Below are positions 1 to 11,348 of a stretch of DNA of 64,000 bases, one piece after another. The DNA is taken from NCBI GenBank assembly GCA_011033025.1, contig WFMF01000024.1, positions 434,001-498,000 of the forward strand, in the 5' to 3' direction. The DNA comes from Beroe forskalii (taxonomy: Eukaryota; Ctenophora; Nuda; Beroida; Beroidae). A program made the position numbers and the translations under genes. The notes under the pieces are model-generated. The model was not told where the DNA came from, did not search any database, and was given only the letters and a program-made list of their open reading frames with translations. The stretch's first letter is position 1; every line of letters starts with the position of its first letter.

Positions 1-34
1 AGACCATAGCTATTGTCAATTAACCATAAATTAC

Positions 35-289
35 CTTTTGAGTTGCACTCGAAGTGAGTTCTACCATCCCCAGTGACAGGCTCGTTGTAGTATGTTTCGC
101 ACCAGTTCCCACCGCTAGGCTCCATGACATAACCCGTGCAGGTCTCGTCAGTATTGCATCTTTCCAAGCAATCTCTGTCTCCGAAATAAGTCAGTCCTGC
201 ATTGCCTCCGTCTGCAGCCCGGCAAGCCCCGACACTCGTTGTGTATGTGGATTCATCTTCCTTCTCCTCTTCTTCCTCCTCTTCAAAAA
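35..289 (-). CDS. Internal exon: cysteine-rich PAN/apple-like extracellular module, copy A
   Basis: Read on the minus strand, an acceptor (CCATTTCAG) precedes an open exon that ends at a donor (AAAAG|GTAATTT). It starts with an acidic stretch (a run of Glu/Lys/Asp), then a module with the pattern SVGACR, GNAGLTYFGDRDCLERCNTD, TCTGYVM, NWCETYYNEP and THFEC: six regularly placed cysteines with a GDRDCxxRC core. Both borders are phase 1, the usual phase of shuffled extracellular modules. It is nearly identical to the exon at 676-891, differing mainly by the acidic 5' extension. The cysteine spacing resembles PAN/apple-type domains; that family call is inference. The protein is probably secreted or on the cell surface, but the rest of the gene lies outside the window or is not recognised. 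Confidence 0.6.
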
Positions 290-314
290 CTGAAATGGGT
301 CGAATGTAAGAATA

Positions 315-640
315 CCTTATTGGACATAATTATCACGGACATTACATTCACGCTGGGCACATCAGCGTAAATATTAATGTCCGTGAAAATTTTGTCCGTG
401 ATACTTATGTCCGTGATTTTCAGCCCGTGAAAATTAAGTCCGGTATTTCCTCTGAAAATTGCTTGGGTAGATCAGACGCAAAATTTCAGACTTCACCTCC
501 TTAAATGCACAAATAATAAAATTTTACTTCTCGTTCCAGCTTAGTACTTGCAATATGGAAGTTTATCATATTAAATAACAAAAAATATTGAAAAAATCTT
601 CAATTCAAGTATTCAAATTGTGGGAGAAAACGGAAACCTG
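315..640 (+). mobile_element. Partial MITE of the CCTTATYGGACATAA family in an intron
   Basis: A flanking TA is followed by CCTTATTGGACATAATTATC and several repeats of the word GTCCGTGA. The segment 548-635 matches the reverse complement of about 15060-15150 inside the complete element at 14928-15929. No right terminal inverted repeat is visible, so this copy is truncated or rearranged. It lies in the intron between the two module exons. Confidence 0.5.
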
Positions 641-675
641 GGGACCCGCGTTAGACTTCCTTATGGTGCGATTAC

Positions 676-891
676 CTTTTGCTGTGCACTCGAAGTGAGT
701 TCTACCATCCCCAGTGACAGGCTCGTTGTAGTATGTTTCGCACCAGTTCCCACCGCTAGGTTCCATGACATAACCCGTGCAGGTCATGTCAGTATTGCAT
801 CTTTCCAAGCAATCTCTGTCTCCGAAATAAGTCAGTCCTGCATTGCCTCCGTCTGCTGTCCGGCAAGCCCCGACACTCGTTGTGTATGTGG
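676..891 (-). CDS. Internal exon: cysteine-rich PAN/apple-like extracellular module, copy B
   Basis: This 216-bp minus-strand exon (72 codons) has an acceptor CAAGTTCAG at its 5' end and a donor AAAAG|GTAATCG at its 3' end, both phase 1. It encodes TYTTSVGACRTADGG, then GLTYFGDRDCLERCNTD, TCTGYVMEPSGGNWCETYY and GDGRTHFECTAKG. The six cysteines are in the same positions as in the exon at 35-289, and identity is very high, so this is a recent tandem exon duplication in one gene. Because both borders are phase 1, either exon can be included or skipped without a frameshift. The open frame continues past the donor to give a longer apparent ORF, but splicing is the better reading. The PAN/apple call rests only on cysteine pattern. 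Confidence 0.62.
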
Positions 892-1009
892 CTGAACTTG
901 TGCCTCCTGCGATCGAAGGTTGCTGTCAAAAGTTAACATTGAAGTTAACGGGGTACCCTCGACCCTCAGGCCTGATAAGTTGGAACACACGATTTCGGAT
1001 TATACCCAT
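892..1009. other. Intronic or intergenic spacer
   Basis: Short AT-rich spacer between the module exon and the first SINE-like repeat. No feature recognised. Confidence 0.4.
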
Positions 1010-3004
1010 ACTAGCAGGCCCGTTGGGCCTGCAAACACGCAGCTCAATCGGGGCTGCTACGCAGCACCTCGTTCGCAAATTTTATACCTTATTGGCCTTT
1101 ATTTAGCCGGCCTTTTTTTAACCGGCCTTTTTTTAACCGGCCCTATGTACAAAAATTGGATCAATTTTGAACCGTTTTAACCGGCCCCTTGGACAAAAAT
1201 TTTTCTGGTGGTTGCCACATCAAGGATTTTATGCTCTGAAATGACCACTGAAAGCCCTTTATATTCAATAAATTGCATCAAAAGACACAAATCCCGGTCT
1301 AATATAATGTTTTAGGTCATTAACGTGTTATGTAATGACGCTCAAGTGAATTTAAGCCAAGTCATAAAAGTTTCATTTGACCTAAATTAATTGGCCTTTA
1401 ATTTGACCGGCCCCACTTTAACCGGCCTTTTTTAACCGGCCTTTTTTTAACCGGCCCTTTGGACAAAAATTTGAAATTCGTTTTTGTCCTTAAGGGCCGG
1501 TTAAATAAAGGCCAATAAGGTACATTACCATTCAAATTGATTGTATACTTTTTACCGAATCAAAAAATTTCAATCGGATCCAAAGTTTTAGTTTTGAGCA
1601 ACGAAATAAAATATACAATTTCATGCACTTAGATCAAACGTTTTCAAAATTTTAAACCATGTGACTTTTGTTCCATTTCGATTGCAAGATGATGTTTATT
1701 CTGACAACTGATTCTCATACTGACATCGGATAATTTTGTTTTTTCACATTGATCCAAGACAGGAACTGTCTTCCTAATCTGCTCCACCTATATTCGATTA
1801 AATTGTACACTTTTTGTAAACCTTACATTGCTCTTAACGGACAATTTCAAAACTACCGTTACTACTGTAATCACTGACTCAGCATTGATCTTCGACCGAC
1901 CTCTGCCACAGTTTATGAAAACTATCCATCAGCTGGAATATCCTCCGTTATTCAATATTCAATATATGTCCATTTTCATCTTGAGATCTCGGATTTTAAT
2001 ATTATAAGGAAACGTAAAATTTTCAAAGACTAAAGCTCAATTCATTTAACAGAAGTAGCGTAATAGGTTAAACACTCGCATTGAACTGATTATAATCTGC
2101 ACGTGCACAAAATAGGTTTCCATGGCAACGGCACTTCTTTTCTCCCTTTTGCCTTCGTTTCTTTTGATATCATCTTGGCAAGCTCAAATTTAATTGTGTA
2201 CGGCGGCGAAAACATAATTCACGTGTGAATTCATTTTATATTAAAGACTAGCAGGCCCGTTGGGCCTGCAAATAAACAGCTCACTCAGCGCTGCTACGCA
2301 GCACCTCGTTCGCAAATTTCAAATCCCACAATTCAAATCAACTTAATACTTTTTACCGCATCAAAAATGCCAATCAGATCAAAAGTTACGAAGCTCCGAA
2401 ATCAGAACAGCATTAAGCAGTAATGACCGCGCGCACACTTAATCTGCACGTGCAATTTCCCCCTTTTCGCGCTCGTTGCCATGGTGCGTGAAGTACAGAA
2501 AACATACACGAAATGCGAAATTATAAGTAAGACTAGCAGGCCCGTTAGGCCTGCAAATACACAGCTCACTCGGCGCTGCTACGCAGCACCTCGTTCGCAA
2601 AATTAAAATCAACTCAATACTTTTTACCGCATCAAAAAATTCCAATCACATCAAAAGTTATTACGGATCAACATACTCAAACCAGCATTGAACAGAAATG
2701 AACGCGCGCGCGCAATATGTAACCATAGCAACGCACGCGCATATATCCATACTGCACGTGCACGCTTCAAAATGTGTCTACAAAAGGACTAAAAACGTGA
2801 CGGAGTACATAATACAGAGGTTGCGAAATTATATTAGAGACTAGCAGGCCCGTTGGGCCTGCAAATACACAGCTCACTCGGCTCTGCTATACAGCACCTC
2901 GTTCGCAAATTTCAAACCACGCGTGCAATTTCCCCAATTGCGCGCGTGTTGCCATGGGGCGTGACGTACAAGGAACATACGCGAAATACAAGATTATAAG
3001 TAAG
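1010..3004 (+). repeat. Four head-to-tail copies of a SINE-like repeat
   Basis: Units start at 1010, 2247, 2532 and 2840 with ACTAGCAGGCCCGTTGGGCC, which folds (GCAGGCCC/GGGCCTGC), followed by GCTGCTACGCAGC (a second hairpin) and GTTCGCAAAT. The first 80 bases are the most conserved; the body shares TACTTTTTACCG and CCATGG-containing segments, and units 2-4 end in ATTATAAGTAAG or similar. The spacing of a weak A-box-like TAGCAGGCCCGTTGG and B-box-like GTTCGCAAAT suggests a tRNA-type Pol III promoter, but this is tentative. Unit 1 is interrupted by the MITE at 1087-1520; its body resumes directly after it. Confidence 0.5.
1087..1520. mobile_element. MITE with TIR CCTTATTGGCCTTTATTTA, TA target duplication
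   Basis: A 434-bp element bounded by inverted repeats starting CCTTATTGGCCTTTATTTA, flanked on both sides by TA (1085-1086, 1521-1522). The interior has repeated ACCGGCC motifs and no coding frame. A second copy, about 90% alike, is at 11349-11769. TA duplication suggests mobilisation by a Tc1/mariner-type transposase. Confidence 0.8.
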
Positions 3005-3730
3005 GTATGGGTTTTGAGTTTTGAGCCCATAGACCCAAAATTACCAATTTGAGAACTCAGAGCTAAAATTATGTCCAAAAATCGAAATTTGAACCTGTGT
3101 GATATTTTTTCGTTAAGACTTGATTCTTGAACAATGTGCTACAATCTGATCTAGCCGAAGTGACTAAATATGTTGAATGGAAGTTTTCAAACTGTGTACT
3201 AATTTATCGTGTGTCATCAACAATTTCACTTTTATGAGCACAGATTCATTTAATCACTCATTGAGTGGCCAATTAATTAATTGCAATGGTTCTTAATAAA
3301 AGGACCGATTGAAATTCAATTTTAGAAGAAAAATATACCAACTTGTAAGCATTAGTAAAGGGAGCACCAGAAATACCATGTTCGTCTTCATTTCCACCAC
3401 TATTTTCCTTCTGTTAAAGTGTTAATTATATTTGTAGAACATACCACACCTTACGAAGTTCCGAGACTATTAATAAATGTGGGAAAATATATCTGGCGAT
3501 TTTTCTTTTTTTCCTAATCAGAAAGGTAAATATCACTAAGGTGGTTAATGTGGTAGAATTTTCGGTAGCATTAACGAAGACCGACGTGGTTAAGTGGAAC
3601 TTTGTCGGAACTTAGTCGGAACCTTGTCGAAACTTATTTAAGCTAGTTAGATAACCTATCGTGAATCCTTTAGAGCTGAAATATGAAATACGTTTAAAAG
3701 CAAGGTAAATGATAATCCATTGATCAAATT
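3005..3730. other. Non-coding AT-rich stretch
   Basis: No splice-bounded open frame, RNA gene or repeat boundary recognised. Confidence 0.4.
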
Positions 3731-3987
3731 CATAGCCCAAATTCGTGTTTTAAAAAATATGACCTCCACTTTTTAGACATCAAATTTTCAGACCTCACTT
3801 TTTTAGACCTCAGCTATTTAGAGTCTAAAATTTAGGTATTTAGACATCAACTTTCAAAGTTGATGTCTAAATTTTAGACTAAAAAAAGTTGAGGTCTAAA
3901 AAGTTGAGGTCTAAACAGTTGAGGTCTGCAAAATTTGAGGTCTAAAAAGTGGAGGTCATATTTTGTAAAACACGAATTTGGGATATG
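3731..3987. mobile_element. Palindromic MITE, about 257 bp
   Basis: The ends CATAGCCCAAATTCGTGTTT and its near-perfect reverse complement bound a foldback sequence. The arms are built of repeated GAGGTCTAAA / TTTAGACCTC words; the apex is the perfect palindrome around ACTTTCAAAGT near 3855. No coding capacity. Confidence 0.65.
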
Positions 3988-4525
3988 AGTTGGCCAGGCT
4001 GGTCTGGACAATTACCAACATTTTGACGGTTGTCTCGAGTTCATATGTCCAACATTGCCCTTGTGAGGCCTCGGAGCAAAACTTGGCGTCCAAAAATCGA
4101 ATTTTTTACTTATTAAAGCGATAGGCTATAGAGCTTTTGATTGCATTGGATTCGTCTCGACGCGCTGACCATTTTAGTGCATTTGTATGTCAAAATTGGA
4201 TTTAAAATGACGAATTTATATAATGGCCATGCTAAGCACGCACACCAAAGTGGCGCGCTGGCCTATTTTGGACCTTATTAAGATGGCCATAATGGGCACA
4301 ATTTTGGATAAATCAGCTTCAAACTTGTCTGCTCTTCATTCAGGTTAAAACTGATGGGCAATCTGTGAATTGAACCTTATTTGGCCGTTTTAGCCCATAT
4401 AAACCACAAAAATAGCTGTATCTCAAAACCCGATTTTTCTAAAATGTCCCACACTCAAAGGTTTTAATAACTGCGGCTACAAATTATATTTTTGCATGTT
4501 TCTTTTTGCATCAGTTCTAGAAGAG
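3988..4525. other. Non-coding stretch
   Basis: No feature that I can support; reading frames are short and unbounded. Confidence 0.35.
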
Positions 4526-4925
4526 TACTCTTCAGTCTCAAATAGACGGGGGGGGGGGGGCTGTAATAACTGTCCCCCTGTATAGGTTTTTCAAAATTGT
4601 CGTAAAAAGGGGGGGTTGCAAATAAGAGGGAGGTGGGAGGTAAATTTCAATCGAATGGTTTGAAATACCCATCAAGTTGTTATTTTGATCAAAAAAATGG
4701 ACTCTGATCAAGAAAAAGACAGTAATGCTGAGATAACAGTTGGCGAAGCTTTCGGTAGTGCTTGATTTTGCTTAATTCAAACAAAAAATACGAATTTTTA
4801 CTTGATTTATGTATGTATTTTTCAAAATGTCTAAACGGGGAGGGTGTTAAATAACTGTCCCCCACCGTAGTAAAAATCCAAAAAACTGCAATCGTCCCCC
4901 CCCGTCTATTTGAGACCGAAGAGTA
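4526..4925. mobile_element. 400-bp TIR element with G-tract ends
   Basis: Inverted ends TACTCTTC(A/G)GTCTCAAATAG continue into G runs (13 or more G at about 4548-4561, C run at 4896-4903). Interior repeats of AACTGTCCCCC occur in both orientations. The outer TA at each end may be a TA target duplication. Non-autonomous; no ORF. Confidence 0.6.
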
Positions 4926-6522
4926 AATTCCTCGGGAACTGATAGAGCCGCCGAGGCCCGAGCCGGAGTTTTGATTTAAGCCTCCAAGAATTCAGAACTT
5001 GCAATCTACATAATAGCAAATGCTGTTAAATCATCAATCAGCAAAGAATTAATCGGGGGCTTAGGAGAAAATTATCTTGTGGATCCAAATTTTGGGAGTA
5101 TGGAGGTACGAAAATATGAATATATTTTTTGGAGGAATCCTCAACTTTTCGTAACTTTCAACATGTCTCGTATTATGGTACCGATTCATTTTTAGCTTCA
5201 TTCACCAAATATAGCGGCAGAGAATATTAACAATCATTTAGATGAAAATTATCAACTTTTAAATTGATGGCAATGGAGAGGTTTTCATTCAGATAAACAT
5301 TCAGAGGTTCAGGCGACATAACAGCTACTATAAGGTCATAAGGTAATTGCCAAATTCTCAACTGATCAGGCCAGCTTTAAATTACATAACTTATGTTGTC
5401 TACAACAACAGCATTTCATGTGGTTTCAGAAATATCAACCAAATATTAACCTCTGCGCCCATCGGTCTCAAGCGTTGTACATTCCAAGCCCTTCAAGAAA
5501 AGTAGAACCACGGGTGAATCAATACTGCTTGGTTTTCTGGATGCAAACCCCTCACCTTTTTCACTGTGGAGTAAGGAGTCGAAGTGAGGTGCGGTTGGTT
5601 TTCGAGTGGGGTTGTTGGGGTTAAATGAGATCATCGATTGGATCTTCAAGGGCCACAACCCATTTCCCCTGTGATTTTACCTATGATTCGCCCCCTGATG
5701 CTGCCTCCAGACACCTTTTGCAGCTCACTTGGCGGCACTTCACCAACAAGCCCCCGCACTCTCCAAGCTAGATCCAGCTCTGGATGAAAGACAGTTTCTA
5801 ATCAAGCTCGATAATTATCAGAATGAGAGATGGGTTGCAAAGCCAAAACAAACACTATAAGGTCTTTTGCTTCGAAACGGGGTATTTACTTATTTACTTT
5901 GTCTACGGACTGCTGCCTCATAGAATATCACAGACTTGTTTGATTTTTATTAACTAAGACATTCCAAAATACAGATGGTTGAATGGGGTTCTAGTCTCTA
6001 GGTCCTTTGCGGAAATTTATAATCATTCCTCCTTGTCAAATAGATAATCATCGTGAGCACAGCAGCTCGGTTCTATCAGAACAAAAGGTTACAGTCTGCC
6101 AGTCTGTAAATCATAAAGTAACAATATATTCCTGTGGGCCTAGCCCTCCTCCGTACCATAACTTCTGAAATGTTCATGTATTAGGAACCTGCTGGAAATA
6201 TATAGACACTGAGAGCGAAGCTGAGCCGAGTTTGAGCGTTAGAAATACTATATAGTAGTCGAACGTAGAGTGGAACTAATGTAAATCGATGAATTTAGAG
6301 TTAATAAAGTAATAAATGTAGAATTTGTTATAGGTAGGTGGACGTAATCAAGCGGCTAAATATTAAGTACGTTCTGAAGCTTGCTATGAATGCGTTTGGC
6401 ACACGGCACTAAGCAGCCGATACACTATGCAGCTCTACCTGTCTTTCTTACACTTTTACATCCTGAATTGACGCCTCACAATTCCTGAGCAACAGACGAT
6501 TTAAATGTTCTAGCATCTCCCA
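4926..6522. other. Unassigned spacer, no secure gene
   Basis: Short overlapping frames on both strands around 5418-5658 are not supported by splice sites, a motif or repeat structure. A proline-rich frame at about 5650-5800 is equally unsupported. Confidence 0.35.
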
Positions 6523-6983
6523 TAATAGAGTCAAATCTGGCCCAGAATAGCTCAAAATTGGAACAAATTCTACACCAAGCGGTTTTGACTGTTTTCCACA
6601 GCTTGTTGCCCAAAAAATCGATCTAGCAACTTTCCGGGACTTTCCGGAGTGGGGAAAGTGCCGAAAAATCGATTTTTAGTAGAGGCGCAGCCGACTGACC
6701 TGTGAAAAATCGTAAATTGGCTCAGGAAGGTCGTAGAGACTTCTTTTTGGGCTTAAAAGAAGCGCAATGACCATGTTTGTATACGACTTGTCAATAAACA
6801 TATGCCCTAAAATGGTCAGGAACAGAGTTTTGGGCGAAAAACTGATTTTTGGGCACCCGCGATACATAGCGAAGGCGATTTTTGTATATCAGCTCAGGAG
6901 GATCGTAGAGACTTCAATTTGAGCTTTAAAAAATAAAAAAGCGCAATGACCATGTTTATATACGACTTGTTAATAAACTTTAT

Positions 6984-7194
6984 GAATGAATAATTTTCTT
7001 TATTCTCTTCTTAGCTCAGCGAAGTGAAACGAACTTTTTCTGAAATTCAATTAATTTCGTCGAATCTTCAACGTCATCAGGAAATCTGACAATGATATAG
7101 AATTAACTTTATTTAATGGAAAATCATAAAATTTCAGAAAAAGTTCGTTTCACTTCGCTGAGCTAAGAAGAGAATAAAGAAAATTATTCATTCT
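6984..7194. mobile_element. Nested MITE with about 64-bp perfect TIRs
   Basis: Inserted in a repeat unit of the foldback element's left arm. The ends GAATGAATAATTTTCTTTAT and their reverse complement extend for about 64 bp, including AGCTCAGCGAAGTGAAACG. The almost perfect identity of the arms suggests recent activity. Confidence 0.75.
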
Positions 7195-9395
7195 ATTATG
7201 CGGCTCATAAACAATTATCCGATATTTCAGTTAAGTTGTTAATAAACATATGCCCTAAAATGATCAGGAACAGAGTTATGGGCGAAAAACTGATTTTTTG
7301 GCACCCACGATACGTAGCGGAGGCGATTTTTGTGTCTCAGCTCAAGAGGATCGCAGAGACTTCAATTTGGGCTTAAAAGAAGCGCAATGACCTTGTTCAT
7401 ATACGACTTGTTAATAAACATATGCCCTAAAATGATCAGGAACAGAGTTATGGGCGAAAAACTGATTTTTGGGCACCTGTGATACATAGCGGAGGCAATT
7501 TTTGTATCTCAGCTCAGGAGGGTCGTAGAGACTTCAATTTGGGCTTAAAAGAAGCGCAATGACCATGTTTATACGTACGACTTGTGAATAAACATATGCC
7601 CTAAATGATCAGGAACAGAGTTATGGGCGAAAAACTGATTTTTTGGGCACCCGCAATACAAAGCGGAGGCAGTTTTTGTATCTCAGCTCACAAAGATCGT
7701 AGAGACTTCGTTTTTGGCTTAGAAAAAAGCGCAATGACCATGTCTATATACGACTTGTTCGTAAAAATATGCCCTTAAATGCTCAGAAACAGGGTTATGG
7801 GCGAAAAACTGATTTTTTATGCCCTAAAATGCTCAAGAACAGAGTTATGGGTGGAAAACTGATTTTTGGGTACCTGCCATACATAGTGGAGGTGATTTTT
7901 GTATCTCACTAAAATTAACGCAGTGGCCATGTTAATAATTTAATATATGACTTATATTTTAGTCTCCCAAAGGTCATGACAGATGCGATTTTCGAATCTC
8001 TGCTTGGCCCAATGGCCCATAATGAGGGCTTAAACTTTAAAAACAAGAACCACAATTACCAGATCTTACCATGATTATTTTTGCCCTGGAGTTTTTATTC
8101 TCCTGAGAATCTTTACATCTGGGGATTTTCATATCTTATTTCTTTTAAAGGGTCACCACGGAATTGCCAAGCAAAATAAACCAAACCAAATCTGATTTGA
8201 TGAAGTAGGTCTCAAAAATCTTTACATAGGTGATTGAATGATAAATACAGACGAAGATTTTCTGACCCGAGTAGGAGGAAATAATCTAGAGTCTTGTTTG
8301 GTCAGGGTATATAAATTATATAATAGGTCAGATCCATGGTCTCGTCTGTGACTTAATTGTATGCAGTACCTTCCATAATCCATATCTATGGAGTCCACAC
8401 GTCTATTCCATATCTATGAAGTTAGGTTCAATTCCCGGACCTGGTAAGCAGGTGGTCCAGTTCAAGGCCCTGCTTATCGTGCTAAGGGTGACGATTCTTT
8501 CCTTCAAAACACCTATGCAACCACTCGGTTCACTCAGCCGAATGTACGGGAAACTGTGCATTGGGCAGGAAGGTTAAATTATGAGCTGAACATATGAATA
8601 TTTCGGATTGTACGCCATAAATATTGGCAACATCTATTTGATTTTGATATAAGTTCTGGTTCTGGAGTGATCAAACACTTTGAGCCCTGTGGTAAATCAT
8701 TTAGTATACTTTTGCTGAGCTTGGCAGCCATATAGCCCATCAGAGCATGCTTATGAAAACATAATGATCCATCAATAACACCTAGGTCCTAGCTCTGCGA
8801 CCTGTATTATATGGGGAATATCCAGAAAAGTCCAATGCACTGCTTTCTGGCCTGGGATATTTATGCCTCAGCACTGCCTCATGGCCCATGAGTGAATCAG
8901 GCTGTCGCCCAAGAGTATTTTAGGGTTTATATTTATTAACAAGGAGTATGTAAACATGGCCAATGCGCTTCTTTTAATCCCAAAACGAAGTCTCTACGAC
9001 ATTCTTTGGCCACGATATAAAAATTGTCTCAGCTTTGCATGATCGCAGGTGCCCAAAAATCAGTTTTTCGCCCATAGCTGTGTTCCTGAGCATTTAAGGG
9101 CATATGTTTATTACCAAGTCTTATGTAAACATGGTCATTGCGCTTCTTTTAAGCTCAAAATGAAGTCTCTACGACCTTCCTGAGCTGAAATACAAAAATC
9201 GCCTCCACTATGTACCGCGGGTGCCCAAAAATCAGTTTTTCGCCCCTAATTCTGTTTCTGAGCATTTTAGGGCATATGATTATTATCAAGTCGTATATAA
9301 ACATGGTCATTGCGCTACTTTTAAGCCCAAGTTGAAGTCTCTACGACCCTCCTGAGCTGAGATACAAAAATCGCCTCCGCTATGTATCGCGGGTG

Positions 9396-9998
9396 ATTGA
9401 TTGATTGAAAACCCTCGTAAGGGCACCGCAAAGGGCTTTTAAATATATTGAATATATAAATATAGATCATTACAGTCAAAATTATATAGTACTTCGACCA
9501 GAGAGTATCGCCAGCAATTCGAAACCAGTGAAGTTAACATTGCCAATCAAGTCCCTGAGGGCTGTTCAGCCCTGTGTGATCACATGAAAAGCAGTTACTG
9601 AAACATGCAAAACCCTCTTACCAGCAACAATCAACAAACAATTCAATATGCCACAAAAATACACTTTCAGTTTCATCCATTTGAGGCAATCTTATCCCTG
9701 AAACTGATTTGTCCGTTCTTTATGAAGAATGTCTTCCCAGTTTCCTTTGAGGCCCTCTCCTTCATTTCCTTCACCAAGTCTCTATGAATCTGACGCTGTT
9801 CGGGGGATCGATCTGGACACACGAAAACAGTTTTAAACTCCTCCACATTCCTGAGATTCCTAGCGTTGGCAACCAACTGACCAGCTACAATGGAGCTTGA
9901 AACTTTCACTTTCACGGGCCGGACAGATGCCTGACTAGTTCTTGACTTGTTGCCTATCCTACAGGTCTCAACAATTTTCGGTTTTTGACCGATACTCT
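9396..9998 (-). mobile_element. 5'-truncated LINE insertion with ORF1-like fragment
   Basis: This block interrupts a repeat unit in the right arm of the foldback element. On the minus strand a coding 5' part is followed by about 275 bp of 3' UTR ending in (AATC)n, the type of microsatellite tail left by some non-LTR retrotransposons. The unit sequence resumes after 9998. Confidence 0.55.
9673..9998 (-). pseudogene. LINE ORF1-like C-terminal fragment
   Basis: Reading open from the truncation point at about 9998 to a stop near 9673, about 107 residues. The part VFVCPDRSPEQRQIHRDLV followed by KGKTFFIKNG-like residues resembles the (Y/F)xxPDR(S/T)xxE..xxxxLxxEL pattern seen in the nucleic-acid-binding ORF of some invertebrate LINEs. 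The 5' half is missing because the copy is truncated. The frame begins at a GTG codon only because of truncation; no real start is present. Confidence 0.45.
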
Positions 9999-10491
9999 GA
10001 AAAAAATCAGTTTTTCGCCCATAACTCTGTTCTCGATCATTTTAGGGCATATGTTTATTATCAAGTCGTATATAAACATGGTCATTGCGCTTCTTTTAAG
10101 CCCAAATTGAAGTCTCTACGACCCTCCTGAGCTGAGATACAAAAATCGCCTCCGCTATGTATCGCGGGTGCTCAAAAATCAGTTTTTCGCACATAACTCT
10201 GTTCCTGACCATTTTAGGGCATATGTTTATTGACAAGTCGTATATAAACATGGTCATTGCGCTTCTTTTAAGCCCAAAATGAAGTCTCTACGACCTTCCT
10301 GAGCCAAGTTACGATTTTTCACAGGTCAGTCGGCTGCTCCTCAACTAAAAATCGATTTTTCGGCACTTTCCCCACTCCGGAAAGTCCCGGAAAGTTGCTA
10401 GATCGATTCTTTGGGCAAAAAACTGTGGAAAACAGTCAAAATCGCTTGGTGTAGAATTTGTTCCTGAAAAAATTAGGATTTGACTCTATTA

Positions 10492-11346
10492 CCAATTGAG
10501 TATGAGAATTACTCATCGTTAGCATTGCCACTTGTCAGTTTTCTTTAATTCTTTTAAATCTATTTCAACGTTGCGTATTCCATTAAGGTGCTACTGAATT
10601 ACCGCAATTCCAGGCTGTGTTGAATGTTATACCCAACTTTATCATTTTCATTTATTTCATCTTTACTGACTACAGAGTGATCCAAAAGTCTTGGCCCCTT
10701 TTATTTTGATAATGAATCAAAATATCTGCTGTATTTTTCCAATTATCAAAACAGTAAAAGGGGTCAAGATTTTGGCTAAAACATGGGTGGTTTTTAGTCC
10801 GTGTGAGTTTCCGCAGTGTACTAAAGTGCACTTAAGTGTACTTAAGTGTACTTAAGTGGAGTCCGCAGCAGACCCTGTAACTATATAGAAAATAGACTCG
10901 GTTGGTCATACTCTCAAATTGTAGCATTTCTTACTCTGGTTTGTAGATAAAATTGTACATAGGAGAATTATCCAGAAGTAATACTGTGATAATTACTAGT
11001 TATATAGATCGTTCATCACACAACCACACGTTTCTTCATGAAATTCAATATATCTTTTGATTTTTAGATTTCATCATGCAGTGACTGTCTCAAAATTTAT
11101 GATTTACTGACATGATTGCTACCGTCCCGACTTAAAATAATTGCCCATTGAAACCTCCGCCATATGCCACTCAGGTAGTGACCATGTGGGTTTTGTTGCA
11201 GGTAATTCCATTTGATTAAATTACTGTTGCTGTACCAGAAGTTGGTGAAATATGATTATAGCACCGGGTTTTGAAAATGCTCAGATTTATTTCGTCCCTC
11301 GATCAGACTTGTATTCTTTTATTGACTCAAGTAACCACAATTAATA
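10492..11346. other. Spacer with a small palindrome and short tandem repeat
   Basis: 10681-10775 is an imperfect palindrome (CCAAAAGTCTTGGCCCCTTT and complement). 10820-10860 holds a few copies of ACTTAAGTGT. Otherwise nothing recognised. Confidence 0.45.
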
Positions 11347-11348
11347 TA

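Larger units (their letters stand above)
6523..10491. mobile_element. Foldback element with tandem-repeat arms, 3.97 kb
   Basis: The ends share TAATAGAGTCAAATC in inverted orientation and the next 200 bases are also inverted (ACTTTCCGGGACTTTCCGGA near 6630; complement near 10385). Inside, the left arm has about five units of about 175 bp marked by GCGCAATGACCATG (6764, 6941, 7382, 7555, 7730). The right arm has the same units reversed, with the complementary mark at about 8957, 9134, 9305, 10080 and 10253. The centre, about 7975-8930, is unrelated and has no transposase frame. This architecture resembles Foldback/Galileo-type elements. The outer TA may be the target duplication. Confidence 0.7.

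Noticed and set aside
5418-5658. Two short overlapping frames on opposite strands
   Set aside because: No splice sites, motif or coding bias; one strand's frame is the shadow of the other.
8340-8540. tRNA gene candidate (AGGTTCAATTCCCGGACC)
   Set aside because: The B-box-like word is good, but no acceptor stem, D-arm or anticodon arm can be folded around it.
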